A stretch of 64,000 nucleotides of DNA from Vitis vinifera (GCF_030704535.1 NC_081813.1:280501-344500), one strand, 5' to 3'; shown: positions 37,701 to 51,053, counted from the first letter of the stretch. Made by a program: numbers and translations. The notes: generated by a model not told the origin, from the sequence alone.

Positions 37701-40700
37701 CACATTTATAGGAGAATTCAATGGGAGTTCTGGAAGAGAGGCTCCTTCATCAGCAAGAAAAGACGTCTCCAAAGCCAAGTGATAGGCAGCAAAAATTCCA
37801 TATTGGATTACATGCTTCACTTTCTTCAATTCATCCCTATTAGCACCCCTAAGTAAAATCTGCAATAGATAAAAAGAAAAGGGCCAGATGAATTCTATGT
37901 AGAAGGTCTATCAAATCAACTTAGTTATTAGAAGGTTCAATTGCATGGTCCACTAATAACAAATTTAAATACTTTCCACAAGCACGGGAAGTTTGAACTT
38001 ACAGTACAACCCAATGGCTTTGGGCAGCCTTCAAAATACATCAATGTCTTCACCAAGTTCTTCCCACCCTGTCGAGCAGTGCCATGCTCTTCCTCAAACT
38101 TTTCCACATGGAACATGTCACAGTACCCCAACTTCTGTGATGAGAGATGATCGATTGAAGGGACAATTTGAGCACCTGTGCATCGGGCTATTCGCTCCAA
38201 AAGTGGCCTCTTGATATTAAGAACAAGTGAGATGTCTTTTGCGAGAAGGTAATCTTGTGCGAATCGAGAAACTGATTTCTCAACTAGAAGGACATCAGGG
38301 TGGTGAGCATCTATCTTTGCAACTGCCATCTTCAAATGGTCCATTTCCTATAAAGTATGTAAACCCCATTAAAGTAAAAATCCAGTAAATAAACATATTT
38401 CTTTGCTCATGCACTAACAACCAGTAACTAGAATAATAAAGTATTCCAGGTCACAGAATTTATATCCCTTTTCTTTACATTCCCAAGTATAGATAGCAAG
38501 CTGAACAGATAGAAAGGCAAATGATCACAACCTGTTGCAACAAAGTATCAAAACTTGACAAGAGGTTGGAAACCCGCTGGTACTCAAGAGCTCCTCCAAG
38601 GATCAACAAGCGTGGTTTCTCTATTTTTGATGTCATTCTTCGATGAGCTATATTTTTCTTACAAACAACTCCTTTGATGACCATACTGCAAGAAAAGTAA
38701 TCAAAATCTTCATCGAAGGGAAAGAAGTTGAGATATGCAACAAGAGCATCATGATGGATGCTATATGAAAGATAACATAAATTATCAAAACATTTACCTC
38801 TCACAGCGCCTCCCAGAAGCCAAGCATTTCACCTTCACATATCCTCCTGGGTCCATTCCTGCACTTTTGCTCATGTCAGGCTTTAAAAGTGTAGCAGCTT
38901 CCCAGGACAATGATGTAATTATCTCCAACCAGCTCTCTCCATCATCTTCCTCACCTACAGGAAGATTCTCAACTTGCAATAGCTGAGCTACCAAAGCCCT
39001 AAAATGCCCATCAACTACGTTCTTCATAGCTTTCTTGTGCTCCTCAGTAGATCTGTCCCTATTGCGATATTCCCCACTTCCAAAACTGCTGGAAGGTTGT
39101 AAATAGCCCCACTCTCCTGTTGCATCCCCATCATCGTCATCATCAAAGAGGAGAGCTTCCCTAAGTTCCCTTTCATCTTCTTCATCTTCCGGTTCAGGGG
39201 GGAGCCAGAGAAGTCCATTATTTTCAAAATCTACAGGTTCTGAGTCAACATCCTCTGCAGCATAGAAAGAGGAAGGTGCTTCGCACTCATCTCCAATATC
39301 ATGTTCATCTTCCTTTTTCCCCACCTCTTGGTTTCCTTCCAAACCCTGTGAATCACAACTATGGTGCAATGGAGAGCTGCTCAAACTTTTTGTGTTGGAA
39401 TCTTCTCCATCAGGATGAACTTTATGTGAACCATAGTCATTATCAATCTCATCAAAGTCAACTTGACTATAGAAATCATTTGCCTGAGGAAAATGGCTTG
39501 TTCCAGAATCTAAGCGATAAACACCATATTCATCATCCTCATCATCACTCCTGATACCGGAGAACAAGAAAGCAACAAGTACTCAACAATCAGTTAACAA
39601 CTGCTAAAGACATGGTACAAACACTAGTAAACCTAGCAATGTCCTATTCTACTAACATGCAATAAAAACCACATCCCTCATGGTTTGCCCATTGATCCAG
39701 GCCATCCGATCAGTGGACTTAATTTAAACTACATTAAATTGTGAATTGAAATAACACCTACTGCTTCAAACTGCCAACTGAGCAATCTACTTTGAAAATC
39801 ATAAAGCTCAATAAAATAGGTTATACATATTACCATAGTATAGTTGTCTTCCAGGTTGGAGATGAATACCTGCCTATTCTATATATGTGCAAAAATAAGC
39901 AACTGAATACATGCATATTCTATATGTGCAAAAACAAGCAACTCTGAGTGGGAAGGTTCTTCTTGGGGATAAGGGGAAGTTATTATGATGTAAAGATCGC
40001 AAAAGAAAGCAAATACGAGGAGAATGTGGAGCAGGCCAGGAGGAAGCTTGGGAGGGAGAAAAGAGTACTTTCATTTTGACTTATGAATAAACAAGACCTT
40101 AAGAAACCAGAAAAAGAAAAGGCTCAGATTTTTCTGATCGTGTGCTTTTGAATAATGCCCTGGAGCACTATATAGCCAGTTTAGCAAGTGCGAGAGCCTC
40201 AGCAAGCAGTCTGAGCGCAAGTGCAGTACCATGACAGGCTATAGGAGCAATCAAATAACATGTGCAAACTGTCCCTCAAATACCAGTAGAGAATCCGTCC
40301 TTCTAAGGAGGATGGGAATGTCTGCACCACATTAAAAGGAATGGGGCATATTGTTACCTTAGTGACGTTTTATGGCGGCAACATGCCAAAGACCTTGAGT
40401 CATTATATCATAGTGCTAGTGTCAATGGATTCAATGGACAGCCAGTAAATCTGTACAGTGCATCTTAAACTCTTAACATGCCATAAATGAGAAGCACTGC
40501 GGATCATTTTTCTGGAAGATATGGAAAATATTAGCCTTCTACCTCAGGAAGGCCAGGCGTACCTTTAGTTTAACAGATCATGTTATGCCTTCCACTTGGA
40601 TTCCACATGTCAGTTTATAGGTGCCATGGGATCCATTAAGCACAGGACATCTTTGTCCAGTTCTAAAACAAGTTGCAAAACTTTCAGGAGACCAATTAAG

Positions 40701-41469
40701 TAGAATAAATTATAGTTTTTTTTTTGGTTTTGGATAGGCAGGAAAAAAAACTCTTAAGCAAAAAAATTAGAGGTTGCTAAACAAGCAAAATATTCTGGAG
40801 TGAACAACAGGAAAAATAAACAAGATGGGAGATGAAATTAGACCTGTTCATGCAGTATCCAAATTGATTTGGAGACGGGTCCCCCATGCTTGCAATAGGA
40901 TTGTTGCTCCTTGTGGATGCTACCATGTCTATGCCTTGCCTATCTATGCCTGTTTCTGTTAGTGCTGATTGACGTGGGCTGAGACTTGAATTGTAAGGAA
41001 CACGTTGATAAGGTCCAACTGGGTATGGCATTGAACTAAGTGTAATGCAACTACTGTTAGCGGTTTCAGTAGATTTAGGGCTAACCACACTTGTTGCTGA
41101 TGATGGAGTACTGAAATCCAGGCTGGGAACCTGGATCCCATTATCAAGAGTGGCTATGCCCTGCTCCCATTGCTTGAAACAGAAATTACAGACCCGAATC
41201 TTCTCACACTCTTCCCTAGGAATCCTTGGATCAGAAGAGGGTGCAGGGACCGAGTTTGTTGTACACCAGGCACAGAACACCCGTCCACAGTGTCGACAAT
41301 GGTGTCTACGGTTAAATATTGTAAACTGTGAATCACACTCGTAGCATACCCTGCAGCTATGATCAGGCATCCAAAAGTCCCTTGACACATTAGCTGGTTC
41401 AGCCCGCCAAGGGATCCAGGATTTCACGATGCCAACTATATCAGAGAATGTCTTGTCCGGGGCATCCAT
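31758..41469 (-). CDS. FAB1: 1-phosphatidylinositol-3-phosphate 5-kinase (FAB1/PIKfyve type), 11 coding exons, 1845 aa
   Basis: This enzyme makes PI(3,5)P2 from PI3P on late endosomes and the vacuole. Minus-strand exons: 41469-40844, 39550-38798, 38685-38532, 38347-38003, 37859-36960, 36876-36545, 36060-35937, 35853-35701, 35254-33695, 32464-32198, 32081-31758. All phases match. Residues about 33-100 form a complete FYVE zinc finger ([17 protein letters not shown]), so this is a FAB1A/B-like, not a FYVE-less, member. An acidic stretch follows. A TCP-1/Cpn60-like segment spans about residues 590-690 ([20 protein letters not shown]), then a Cys-rich middle region. The C-terminal PIP-kinase domain, about 1525-1845, has [31 protein letters not shown] and MDYSLLVG. 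The start chosen is the first in-frame ATG; a stop lies just upstream. Confidence 0.96.
32624..32753 (+). repeat. 65-bp tandem duplication in a FAB1 intron
   Basis: The unit at 32624-32688 (starting gtataaagctatc) is repeated immediately at 32689-32753 with one visible substitution (ttacaag versus ttataag). It lies in the 1.2 kb intron between the last two-thirds of the kinase domain and the YDLKG exon. The near identity suggests a recent event. Confidence 0.9.
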
Positions 41470-42290
41470 TGACAAGTAATCCTCCTGCCCCACTCATTCT
41501 GAAATGCTCATTTGCCACTCTTAAGACCAAATCCCAGAAAATGAAAAGTAACACCAACAAGAAACAAATTAAAACCCCTGAATTATAACCGATTGCACAT
41601 ATAACTCCAAATGCAAGTCCAGAACAAATTGCCAATCAGAAAAACTCAAATGATCAAGACCCACCAACCATAGTCCTAAATTCTTGAAGCTGCCACACAG
41701 AAGCCCTTAATCCAATCCTTACTTCTACTCCGAAACCTATTTCAGAAGATTATTCAAACTCTAAACTGCAAATCATAGGGTTAGTGTTTCCACGATGCCT
41801 CCAAATGAATTGTCGAAGGTAAACAACAGCCTGCCCCAATCACGAAATCGATTAATATGGCACAAAAAGAAATGAAATTAATCAAAATCATTTTAAAAAC
41901 CTTACAGCTGAACCACCACAACGCATCATGAAATTAAAACACGGTTCCTTTAAGGACCCAACTCAGACCCATCCGCCACAAATTACTCTCACGCGGAATT
42001 GATCAATTTCCATTCATAAAAAATAAATAACTAAAATAAATAAAAATAAAAAATAAAAAATAAAAAGAAAACTATTTTTTCGGCAACGAGATGAATCCAA
42101 ACACCCCAACAAATCTTCAAATTGCAGAAACAATCAAACCCAATACATATCACGATTTCCTCAGGACCCCCATTCAAATTCAGATTAATTCACGCGTCAA
42201 ATGAAAGAAAACGAAACAAATTCAGGAGGTAAACGGGTAATTTGACCCAGAATTACCTTGAATCAGAATTCAACATGGCAATCAGATCTT
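41470..42290 (-). other. Probable 5' UTR of FAB1 with one intron
   Basis: Just upstream of the ATG the minus strand has an acceptor (GCATTTCAG before AATGAG, exon edge at 41498). A matching donor lies at GATTCAAG|GTAATT (exon edge at 42257). This gives a 758-bp leader intron. The leader exon upstream of 42257 has an unknown 5' end. Confidence 0.55.
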
Positions 42291-43784
42291 CGAGGCAGCC
42301 ATGCGATCATAACCCTTGAAAACCCTAGACGCCCAGAATCGGGTTCCTTCTCTATTCCCGTAAAATCGAATGAATGATCGGAAATATTGATGAATCAAAA
42401 ATGCCCACCAACACCTGCAACTCCCAATTCCCAATATTTTCCTTTTACGGTGAACACGATTACAATACACAATACACCAAAAAGAAAAAAGAAAAAAAAA
42501 AAAAGAGGGAAAATTTTATCAGATTAATTCAATTTTTGGTTTCATTTTTTTCTATTATTGCTGTGTCTGATTTGTTGTTCTTACTCGGCGGCTTTTCTTC
42601 CTTCTTCCTGAGGCAGATGAGAGAGAAAAAGGCCTCTTGAATACACCGTGAATGCCTTTAAACCAAAATTCTCCATTCTATTTTTCAAAAAATAAATAAA
42701 ATTTCCATTCAATTCTGCTTTTTCAATTATTTATTTATTTTAATTATTTATATTATAGTTCCATTTTAATGGGGAATTAATATCTCATCTATGATACCAG
42801 TCTACACCTCTTTTCTCCCCCCTATTTTTAACCCCTAAATTTTAAAACCGAAAAAGTCAAAAAACAATACTTCCCATCATATCAATTATACACTTTATGT
42901 CTCATATTTTATACCAAAGTTTGATTTTTTTGTCTTATACTCTGACTATAATATTTTTTTTTTATTATACCTTAATCGTATTTCTTTTATATATTTTATT
43001 TTTCTGTACAACAATATATATTTCAAAGATTCGAATTACATCGCTAATAGATATTGCTTTGACAAAGTCGTTGTCCAATCTTATTTAAACAAGACATAAA
43101 CTAAAATTTTAAAAATATAATAAAAATATATGAAATGAATGAAAAATATGATCTAGATTTTTTTTTAATTTTTATAAACGAGGGAGAACTTGGTCTCAAG
43201 GTTTGTACAATAAATTTTTATTGTACAATCTGGATAAATTTATTGTACAATCTGGATAAGGAGAGTGGAAGAAAATGATCTCCACTTTTTTCAAAATCTC
43301 ATCAGATTTGACATGATGTGAAATGAAGTAGGCAACTGGTTGTTTGCTTCTGTGTTCTGTTAATTGCTTGTTAGAAATTTCTACAGTGAGGGTTTGGTTT
43401 TAGCCTTTTAGGTGAGCTACAGCTGGTTGGTAAAAGTGAGGCCCGTTGAACAGTTTTTTGATTCATAAATCATAACTAACTTTGAAAGCATGTTTTTTAA
43501 AAATAAATTTAAAGTTTTTTTAATTATTTTATTTAGGGTATTAAAAAAAAAACAATTGATATTAATTTTAACACCTGTATTTAGAAACCATTTTTTTGGA
43601 TCCATCTCCTCATGGTACTCCAATGCAATGAAAATATGACAAATTTGCCTCGTTACTGAACTCCATTTTTAACTTTCTGCCATTACTTTAAATGGCAGTG
43701 GACAGTTATGTGACTATCACAACTCACTGCCATAAATAGGAGTTCCCTGATGTGATATTTCTCATTATTGTCATATTTTTTCTT
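42291..43784. other. Intergenic, FAB1 promoter side
   Basis: AT-rich sequence with many homopolymer runs. It contains a 22-bp direct repeat at 43217-43260. No gene is seen. Confidence 0.45.
43217..43260 (+). repeat. 22-bp direct tandem repeat, two copies
   Basis: tttattgtacaatctggata is followed by aa in the first copy (43217-43238) and ag in the second (43239-43260). The copies are otherwise identical. Confidence 0.85.
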
Positions 43785-45821
43785 GGGAAAGTTATGCTTC
43801 CGGTTTCCTATTCCGATAGCATTTTTGAAACCCAATAATGAAAAATATGAGCCGGCTCCATCTTCAGTGCCCAAATTACCCCCCCTATTTCTCCTGTTTA
43901 ACATACTCAACATCATTCCAACCTCTATGTCACCCTCTCTCATTTGGAAGCTTTCTTTCATCTTTTTTCATTCCCGAAAACTCAAAATTTATCTCATTTC
44001 AGTTCAAAAACCCAAATCCAAAACTCTAAGACAATGTCAAAACGCGTCTTTCGACTCATCTAGGAGCCATGGGAGTCTAAGAGAATTCGAGAAAAACGAA
44101 ATGGAGCTCAGGTGGAGAGAATAAGTACCCAAAAATCAAAACCCTAACCTCCAAATGCGTCTTAGACTCGCAAATCTGTGTCCAATATAGCTCTATCAAC
44201 AAGAAATAACACAAAACATCTCCTAGATCATTAAATCGATAAAGTCCTTGAAGAACTAAAGAAAACAGTGCAAAAAATGAAACACGAGAGACTTTTGAAG
44301 TATTAGATCCTGATGAACCGGTGACTATACCTTAAGTACTACTTTAATAGCCCTTAAGTACGACCTTAATATACCTTAGGTACTACCTTGGTTAAACTTG
44401 GGTATTACTTGTGTGAAGTCTCAGAAATTCATTTGTGGATATTACTTATTTCATTTGTGACCTTTAAAGCATGCCATTTTGCAATTAATTAGTATGATTA
44501 GTTGGTTCACCTTTGGTATTTTTGTGACCGTATCTTAGGTACTACCTTAACTGACCTTAAGTACCACTTTAGTTAAGCTCATTCAATTGTTTAAGAGCGG
44601 GTTGGTATCATTTTCAGTTTTAGACATAAAATCAGTCGACCGATTACCCCTTCTCGGTCGAGGTCCAATCGAGAATAAAGTAAGTCATATCCACAAATGA
44701 AGTTATGAGGCTTCAAATATGTAGTACCCAAGTTTTACTTAGTTAGTACATAAGGTTGGTTAAAGTAATACTTAAGATCAAGGTAACACCTTAGAGCTAT
44801 TAAAGTAATACCTAAGGTACAGTCACAAAAATACCAAAGGTGAACCAATTAACTACACTAATTAATTACATAATGGTGTGCTTTAAGGGTCACAAATGAA
44901 ATAAGTAATATCCATAAATGAAGTTTTGAGGTTTCAAATAGGTAGTACCCAAGTTTTACTTAGGTAATTTCTAAGGTCGATTAAGGTAGTATATAAAGTA
45001 TCGTCACCAAAATACCAAAGTTGAATTAACTAACCATACTAATTAATCACAAAATGACATGTTTTAAAGGTCACAAATGAAGTAAGTAATATTCATAAAT
45101 GAAGTTCTGAAGTTTCACACAGATAATATCCAAGTTTAACTAAGGTAGTACCTAAGACCAATTAAGATAGTACCTAAGGTAGACTAAGGTCATACGTAAG
45201 AGCTATTAAAGTAGTACCTAAGGTACAGTCACCAGTTCGTTGGGACCCAATACTTTAAAAGTCTCTCATGCTTTATTTTCTACATTGTTTCATCTGGTTC
45301 TTCAAGGGCTTTATCGATTTAATGGTATAAGAGAGATGTTTAGTGTTATTTCTTATTGATAGAGTTATCTTGGACACAAATTTGCAAGTCTAAGACACAT
45401 TTGGAGGTTAAGGTTTCGATTTTTGGGTACCTACTCTCTCCACCCGAGCTCCATTTTGTTTTTCTCGAATTCTCTTGGACTCCCATAGCTCCTAGATGGG
45501 CTGAAAGATGTGTTTTGACACCACCTTGGAGTTTTGGATTTGGGTTTTTGAATTGAAATGAGAGAAATTTTAAATTTTTGGGAGTGAAGAAAGATGAGAG
45601 AAAGCTTCCAAAGGAGAGAGGGTGACATGGAAGTTAGGATGATGTTGAGGATACTGAGTTGGAGCAATGGAGAGGCAATTTGGGCACAAAAGATGAAACC
45701 GGCTCAAAGTGCACAAAAATGATGATACTTTTCACACTAAAAGTTGATTATCATATTTCCCATTATTGGGTTTCGAAAATGCTATTATATTGGGATGGGA
45801 AGCCCACATCACAACTTTCCC
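43785..45821. mobile_element. Non-autonomous Mutator-like element (2037 bp, long terminal inverted repeats)
   Basis: The left end GGGAAAGTTATG and right end CACAACTTTCCC are inverted. The inverted similarity continues for about 550-750 bp inwards from each side, with substitutions and indels. It is bracketed by an identical 9-bp direct repeat TTTTTTCTT at 43776-43784 and 45822-45830. A 9-bp duplication with very long inverted ends is characteristic of Mutator-like elements. No transposase frame is present, so it would need help in trans. Arm sequence shows stops in every frame. The direct repeat is T-rich, so it carries less weight than a complex one. Confidence 0.8.
44682..45240 (+). repeat. 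Diverged direct repeats inside the Mutator-like element, about 180-220 bp units
   Basis: The segment aagt(c/a)atatccacaaatgaag, followed by a run rich in GTAGTACC/TTAGTAC-type words, begins near 44682, 44903 and 45083. A fourth, inverted relative lies in the left arm (about 44330-44560). The right half therefore holds more units than the left, which explains the unequal arms. Confidence 0.65.
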
Positions 45822-45830
45822 TTTTTTCTT

Positions 45831-48800
45831 TGCTGAAATGGACTCTCATTAACCAAAGCAGAGTGTGGTTTACAGTCCAAGCTTCCACAAAAACCTCATT
45901 GATGCTGCTCTAGTCTCTCTGCACATGAACAAGTCATATTAGGGTCCCAAACACATTACTGTCAAATAGATTTGGACTTTTCACTCATCTGTCATTAGTT
46001 CATGGTAGAATATGATGCTTTTCCATTGCATGTATATGACTCTGGAATCAATTTGCTACTGCAATTAGATGGGCTTTCTGCAGAAGTTTCAGATAGCTGT
46101 GTACAAGTTAATGTTTCTGCTAGAAGTAAGCATACCACAAGGATTCTTGGATCTAGAGCTAACAAATTCTACAAGGAGGGTTATCTGTCTAGCCCCACCA
46201 GGGATACTTTTGACCCTGCAAAGATTAATCATATAGCGAACTTCAAATCGGATTATATATGAAGTAGGCTTCTCTTAATTGTCTTTTCGACAACGGGTGA
46301 TTGTGATGTGAGGTTTGTTATACGGAGGATGCAGATGCAAATAACAGAAAGTAACTTCAAGAACTCCTTGTGCGTTTGAATCTTGCTTCAAGGCTTTGTT
46401 GGCATATAACATGCAAAGTAGCTTACAACCCTTTGCTCCATAATTCCTCATATGAGGGCTTTCTTGGTAATAGATCATGTCTAGACTGGGGAAGACACTA
46501 CACCAGCCAATTTCTTTCTAGGCAACTATTCATTGAAAGCAACGATACAAGAGGAATTCTCCCACACTTCCATGAAAGATCTGCTAGAATTGGTCAAAAG
46601 AAAGTGTCCATTTGAAACTTGCATTCACCAGAAGCACCCACCAAACAACTAATCCATACCCCACCATTTATTTTCTTCTTTTCCACCCAAAAAAGAAAAG
46701 AAAGAAAAAGAAGGCATCAAAGAGTTTGCTAGACTTGACCAAATGGATTGCCCACAACATACTTCCAAAACTAGTCCAACTGGCAATGGCACAGAGATAT
46801 AACCCTCCAAATAAAAAACACATTTAACAGAAGAAAAAAAAAAACTAAGACCCAGAGATGTCAATGGTACAAGAATTCCAAGTTTGATATATCCATGGAG
46901 GCGATTTGTATCTTCAAACTCAACCTATATCCAAAGACAATCCACCCTAAAATTTTCAATACCAAATGGATAATGAAGGCTACCCCTGCATTTCTCTTTG
47001 ATTTTTCTGACATTTGAATGAGAAACAAAAGGAACTGACACTGAAAAGGATCCATCAAACAAGAGGTTAAATGTAGAGCACTATCAATCTCACTGCACAA
47101 ACTCTAGCAGTCAAGAGCTGGTTTTGTGCCCCACGGTTTCAATATATGCAGCTGTCTAAACTTACTGCCTGGCAATATTTGAGCCAACCAGCTCGGCTAG
47201 CTGCAATCAACCAAACCCACAAAAGAAAATAACATTTAGCCATCACCCCAATACCCAACTGACCTTGCCATGGCAAAATTTCTAGGTATGCCTCAACTTG
47301 AACAACCCATTAAGAAAACTGCACTCAAAAGCACCCCATTTCAGGAGACGTCTTCTGTGGACTAAAGGGTGGCTGCTGCATCTGTAGAATGCGAAATCCC
47401 TCTTTATCCTAGACATTTTCTAGGGTTTTTGCGCCTCTGGGCATATCATTGAGTCTAGGGTTTTACTAGGCATGGACTCGGAGCCCCACATCCAAAAAGG
47501 GCCCAATGGCTTATTTGGCATGTGGCCCAAGTGAATGAAACAGAGCTAGTACCACTTGGGTCAGCTTTGGGCTTTTGTTCAAGAAGAAAGTATGTATCAG
47601 GGAAAAAAAATTTGTAAATTCTGAAACACCTTCCAAAAATATCCACCCAATAATGACGGGCATGGCAAAAAATCTTCTAAAAGTAAATGGGGATTAGTCC
47701 CTTCTAATAGCATCAGCCATTTCAGAGAAAGGAATAGAAACTATAGAGTGGTTTCAGCCACAGAGTCATGTGCTACTAATCAAAATGGAAAAATAAATAA
47801 GAGGGAAAAAAATAAAAGTGGTAGCAATAAAAAAAGAGATGTCGGCCAACCTACCAACCCTCTCACTGGACAATGGGTGATGCATATCCACACCCTAAAA
47901 AAAGAGAAAGGTTCGAAAGGGCCATAATATCAAACTTTTATATATATTAGTGGAGCTGCAGCAGAAATCTTAGAAGGAGATCAAACATTCTGTCTTCTCC
48001 AAATTCATGGCCAATCATCTCCAACGACAAGTTATTCAATACAGTGACAACTGAAGTTTACAAAGAAAGTTACATTAAACAAATCAAAGGTCCATCATCC
48101 TTCAAGGTTTCCAGCTCAATAATCCCCACTAGGGTCATCCAGACCCCAAAGCATATAATCTAATAACATGAATGTAACAATCAATGCAGAATCTTCATTT
48201 TCATTATGCTAATCTTTCTCATTCATTTGATGTCTCTGTTGTTCATATTCTAACCATTTATGTAAGAAGACTTACTGTTTGGAGTCTGCTCTGACTCCTA
48301 CCATTTGTTGCTTCCTTTATTCTTATTATTTTTTCAGTACTCCTCGACTGCAAAATTCCATTAGATACTCCATTGTTAAAGTACCAAAAATCCAAAAAAT
48401 CAAATTCAACATGACCCAATGAGGGAGAATGTTAATTGCACCAATTCATAAGAAGGCTATCAATAAGGATTGATTGAGATAATTGTATAATCAAAGAAAG
48501 CAAACACTTTTTCTTTATATAGAATACCCTATCATTTGCCTTTTATCTTTTTGTTACCATTGTTTAATCTCCAAGAACAAGTCAAGAAACTAGACAAGGA
48601 ATTTAATTGTAACTTAGCAAGTTTCTCTTGTCATATTCTTGGAATAACCCATCTGCATTCATGAACAAATATATTATATATATAGGTCTATAGGTGATGG
48701 CATAAGACTAAATATCTAGGAAGAACAATAACCAGGGTTTTATACTTTAGTTTTGGTTTCATACTCAATTTTTTTGTCTTTATCTGGTTTACAAGATTAT

Positions 48801-48888
48801 ACTGCATGTTTATTTCTGAGCCATTTAAAACCTCTAGCTAGCCTGAGCTGCTAAATGAACAAATCCAACTCTTTCAGACTTCCTTGAA
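45831..48888. other. Intergenic, about 3 kb
   Basis: No gene is firmly supported. An 86-residue frame at 46002-46262 (+) has a protein-like composition (for example LLLQLDGLSAEVSDSCVQVN) but no recognised domain and no clear splice partners. It could be a gene remnant. The rest is AT-rich or mixed, with no boundaries of mobile elements found. Confidence 0.4.
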
Positions 48889-49658
48889 ATGGCTAGGGTT
48901 CATCCTCAATCACTGCTTTCTTCTGCTCACTGCTACTTCACTTCCAAACAAGAAGTTTTTACTATATGGATGAAGTCTCTAGTACTGCATGGAAAAGGAT
49001 GCACTGTGTTTGATTCAAACGGGGGAATCGTGTATCGTGTTGATAACTATGACCGCAAATGTAGCAATGAAGTTTACCTTATGGATTTCAGAGGCAAAGT
49101 TCTCTACACCATACTGAGAAAGGTAAGCAATACATATATGTATAAATATTTAGTTCATAAATTGAAGTAAGTTCTTTATGCAGAGATTTAAATTTTTCTG
49201 TTGCTGGGAGGGCTACTGTGCTGCTAAAGAGATTAAGCAAGGTAAGCCAGGGTTCCGGGTTAGATCGAAAACATTTGGAATTCTAAGAGGAGGTTCTCCA
49301 TTTAAGGCGGTTGTGGGGTTGGATAAAAATCAACCATGTCAGATTAAGATAGAGAAGAGGACTAGTAGCAATTCAACATGCAAGATAGTAGATGAATTGG
49401 GGTTGCTTGTTGCAGAGGTGAGATGGTCTATACATCTTCATGTTTTTAGGTGGATTAAATTCATTACTATTATAGTATATATAGATATAACTAGTTTTAT
49501 ATATCATCATGCTTTGTGAGCAGGTAAAGAGAAAAACATCGAAGTGTGGAGTTGTGTTGGGAGATGATGTTTTGACAATGGTGGTGGAGCCTTATATTGA
49601 TCACTCTCTCGTCATGGGACTTCTTGTTGTATATGGTCTTATCAACCACAAAATGTGA
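48889..49658 (+). CDS. LURP-one-related (LOR) protein, 3 exons, 200 aa
   Basis: LOR proteins have a Tubby-like 12-stranded beta-barrel fold. The founder LURP1 is needed for basal defence against oomycetes in Arabidopsis; biochemical function of most members is unknown. Exons 48889-49122, 49184-49417 and 49524-49658 are all in phase 0 and join to 200 residues, the usual family size. Recognisable family features are FTIWMKSLVLHGKGCTVFDS near the start, GGIVYRVDNY, the VYLMDFRGKVLYTILRK strand pair, and the C-terminal GDDVLTMVVEPYIDHSLVMG before a short tail. No signal peptide or membrane anchor is seen. The gene stands alone and is intact. Confidence 0.93.
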
Positions 49659-51053
49659 CTCCATATATATGTATCCAGCTCCTCTTATAAATACCCTCTT
49701 CTCCCCAAACTTGGAGAGTACTGATTGTGTTTTGTGTTTTGTGTTTTGTGGTTGATCATAATTTTGTTGAATTCTTGAGGGTAAGGACTTTCAATTTATA
49801 GCAACCTAGTGAGTATGAGATGTCAAACCTAAGAGAGAATTGAATCGAGTTAAGGCTAGTTGAGAAGGTTAATAGGTAAGGTGGTGAAGTTGTGGAGGTC
49901 TTAATGGAAGATATGATTGGAAGGAAAAGGAAATAATTAAGGGTGAATTGTAAAATACCAAGATTAAGCATTGGCTAGCAGAGATGGATTTGTCATCAAT
50001 GATCTCACCTAGGGGTTGAAAGCAAATGAAATCTTATTTGTGAGTATACTTTGGAAGGTTTAATTAGTTTTAAATACCTTTTAATTTAAAATATTTTACA
50101 AAACAAATACTTGTTTAAGACATGTTTTCTCGTTCTCTATGAAAACTCTTTTTCACTTTCTAACAAGATTTCAACTTTATTAAATTAAGCTGAATGCAAA
50201 TAAATCGGAGAAGATCAAACATCTTTAAGCATTTGATGTTTCAAAGTATGCAACAAATTAAAGTGATTTAGTCCCTAAGCAATATTTGATTAAGTATTTA
50301 ACAAGAAACATCTAGGCAAGAATGTAAAGAACAAGTAACAGATATAGAAAAAGTATACATGCATGGAATGAAAACATATAAACATTAAAGCGAAATTGAA
50401 GCTAATACCTTATATCCATGAATATCGCATCAAATGGATCTTCTCCTTGTTAGAGAGCTTATAGTTACCAATGTGGTTTTAGAACTCTTGGATGGATGCA
50501 ATTATAACTATTTACTACTTACAACCTAAAAGATTACAAAGAAAAAAACGAAACCTAACCAATAATGCTTAAAGGGACATATAAAGGAAATTGTTCTATG
50601 TCAACAAATATCATACTAATATTTAAAGGCGGAGCTAAAAAGGAAACTTAAGGGGATATGATATGAAATTTATTTAAGGGGGCAAAGCAATATATAAATG
50701 TTAGTATAACCAAATGGTAATCACTTATTTTCACTTAAAATTTTAGGTTAAGGGATCAAATCTCATCTCCTATATATATATTTTTTTTTCAAAATTTCAA
50801 GGGGTCATTTGCTACTACTAGGCACAAGTTGGGCTTCGCCCCTGCTTATATTTTAATATTACTCATCTAATTTTAATATACAATTTAAATTGATAATAAT
50901 TTAAAAGAAAAAAAAGAAGAAAAAAGGGTGCTATTTAAGCTTTATATCCAATCATATTATTCAAAGATTTTTTATATGGGTCATTAAATTCGATATGATG
51001 TATTACATGAGAGGACCAATTCAAGCAAGATTTGGCCGTGATATCAGTGAATT
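49659..51053. other. Intergenic between LOR and eIF2B alpha genes
   Basis: AT-rich sequence. One candidate short transposon-like repeat lies near 50627-50844 and is listed separately. No gene is seen. Confidence 0.45.
50627..50844. mobile_element. Candidate short non-autonomous DNA element (about 215 bp)
   Basis: The left edge AGGCGGAGCTAAAAAGGAAA and right edge GGGCTTCGCCCCTGC are roughly inverted around a (GGC)GGAGC/GCTTCGCCCC core. Such ends are common on small dispersed plant repeats. No clear target duplication was found and the left end is degraded, so the class is not assigned. Confidence 0.35.

Noticed and set aside
40777-41493. Upstream GTG as the FAB1 start (adds VGQEDYLS)
   Set aside because: GTG is not a usual plant start, a stop lies directly before it and a leader splice acceptor lies at 41499-41500; the ATG at 41469 is the first in frame.
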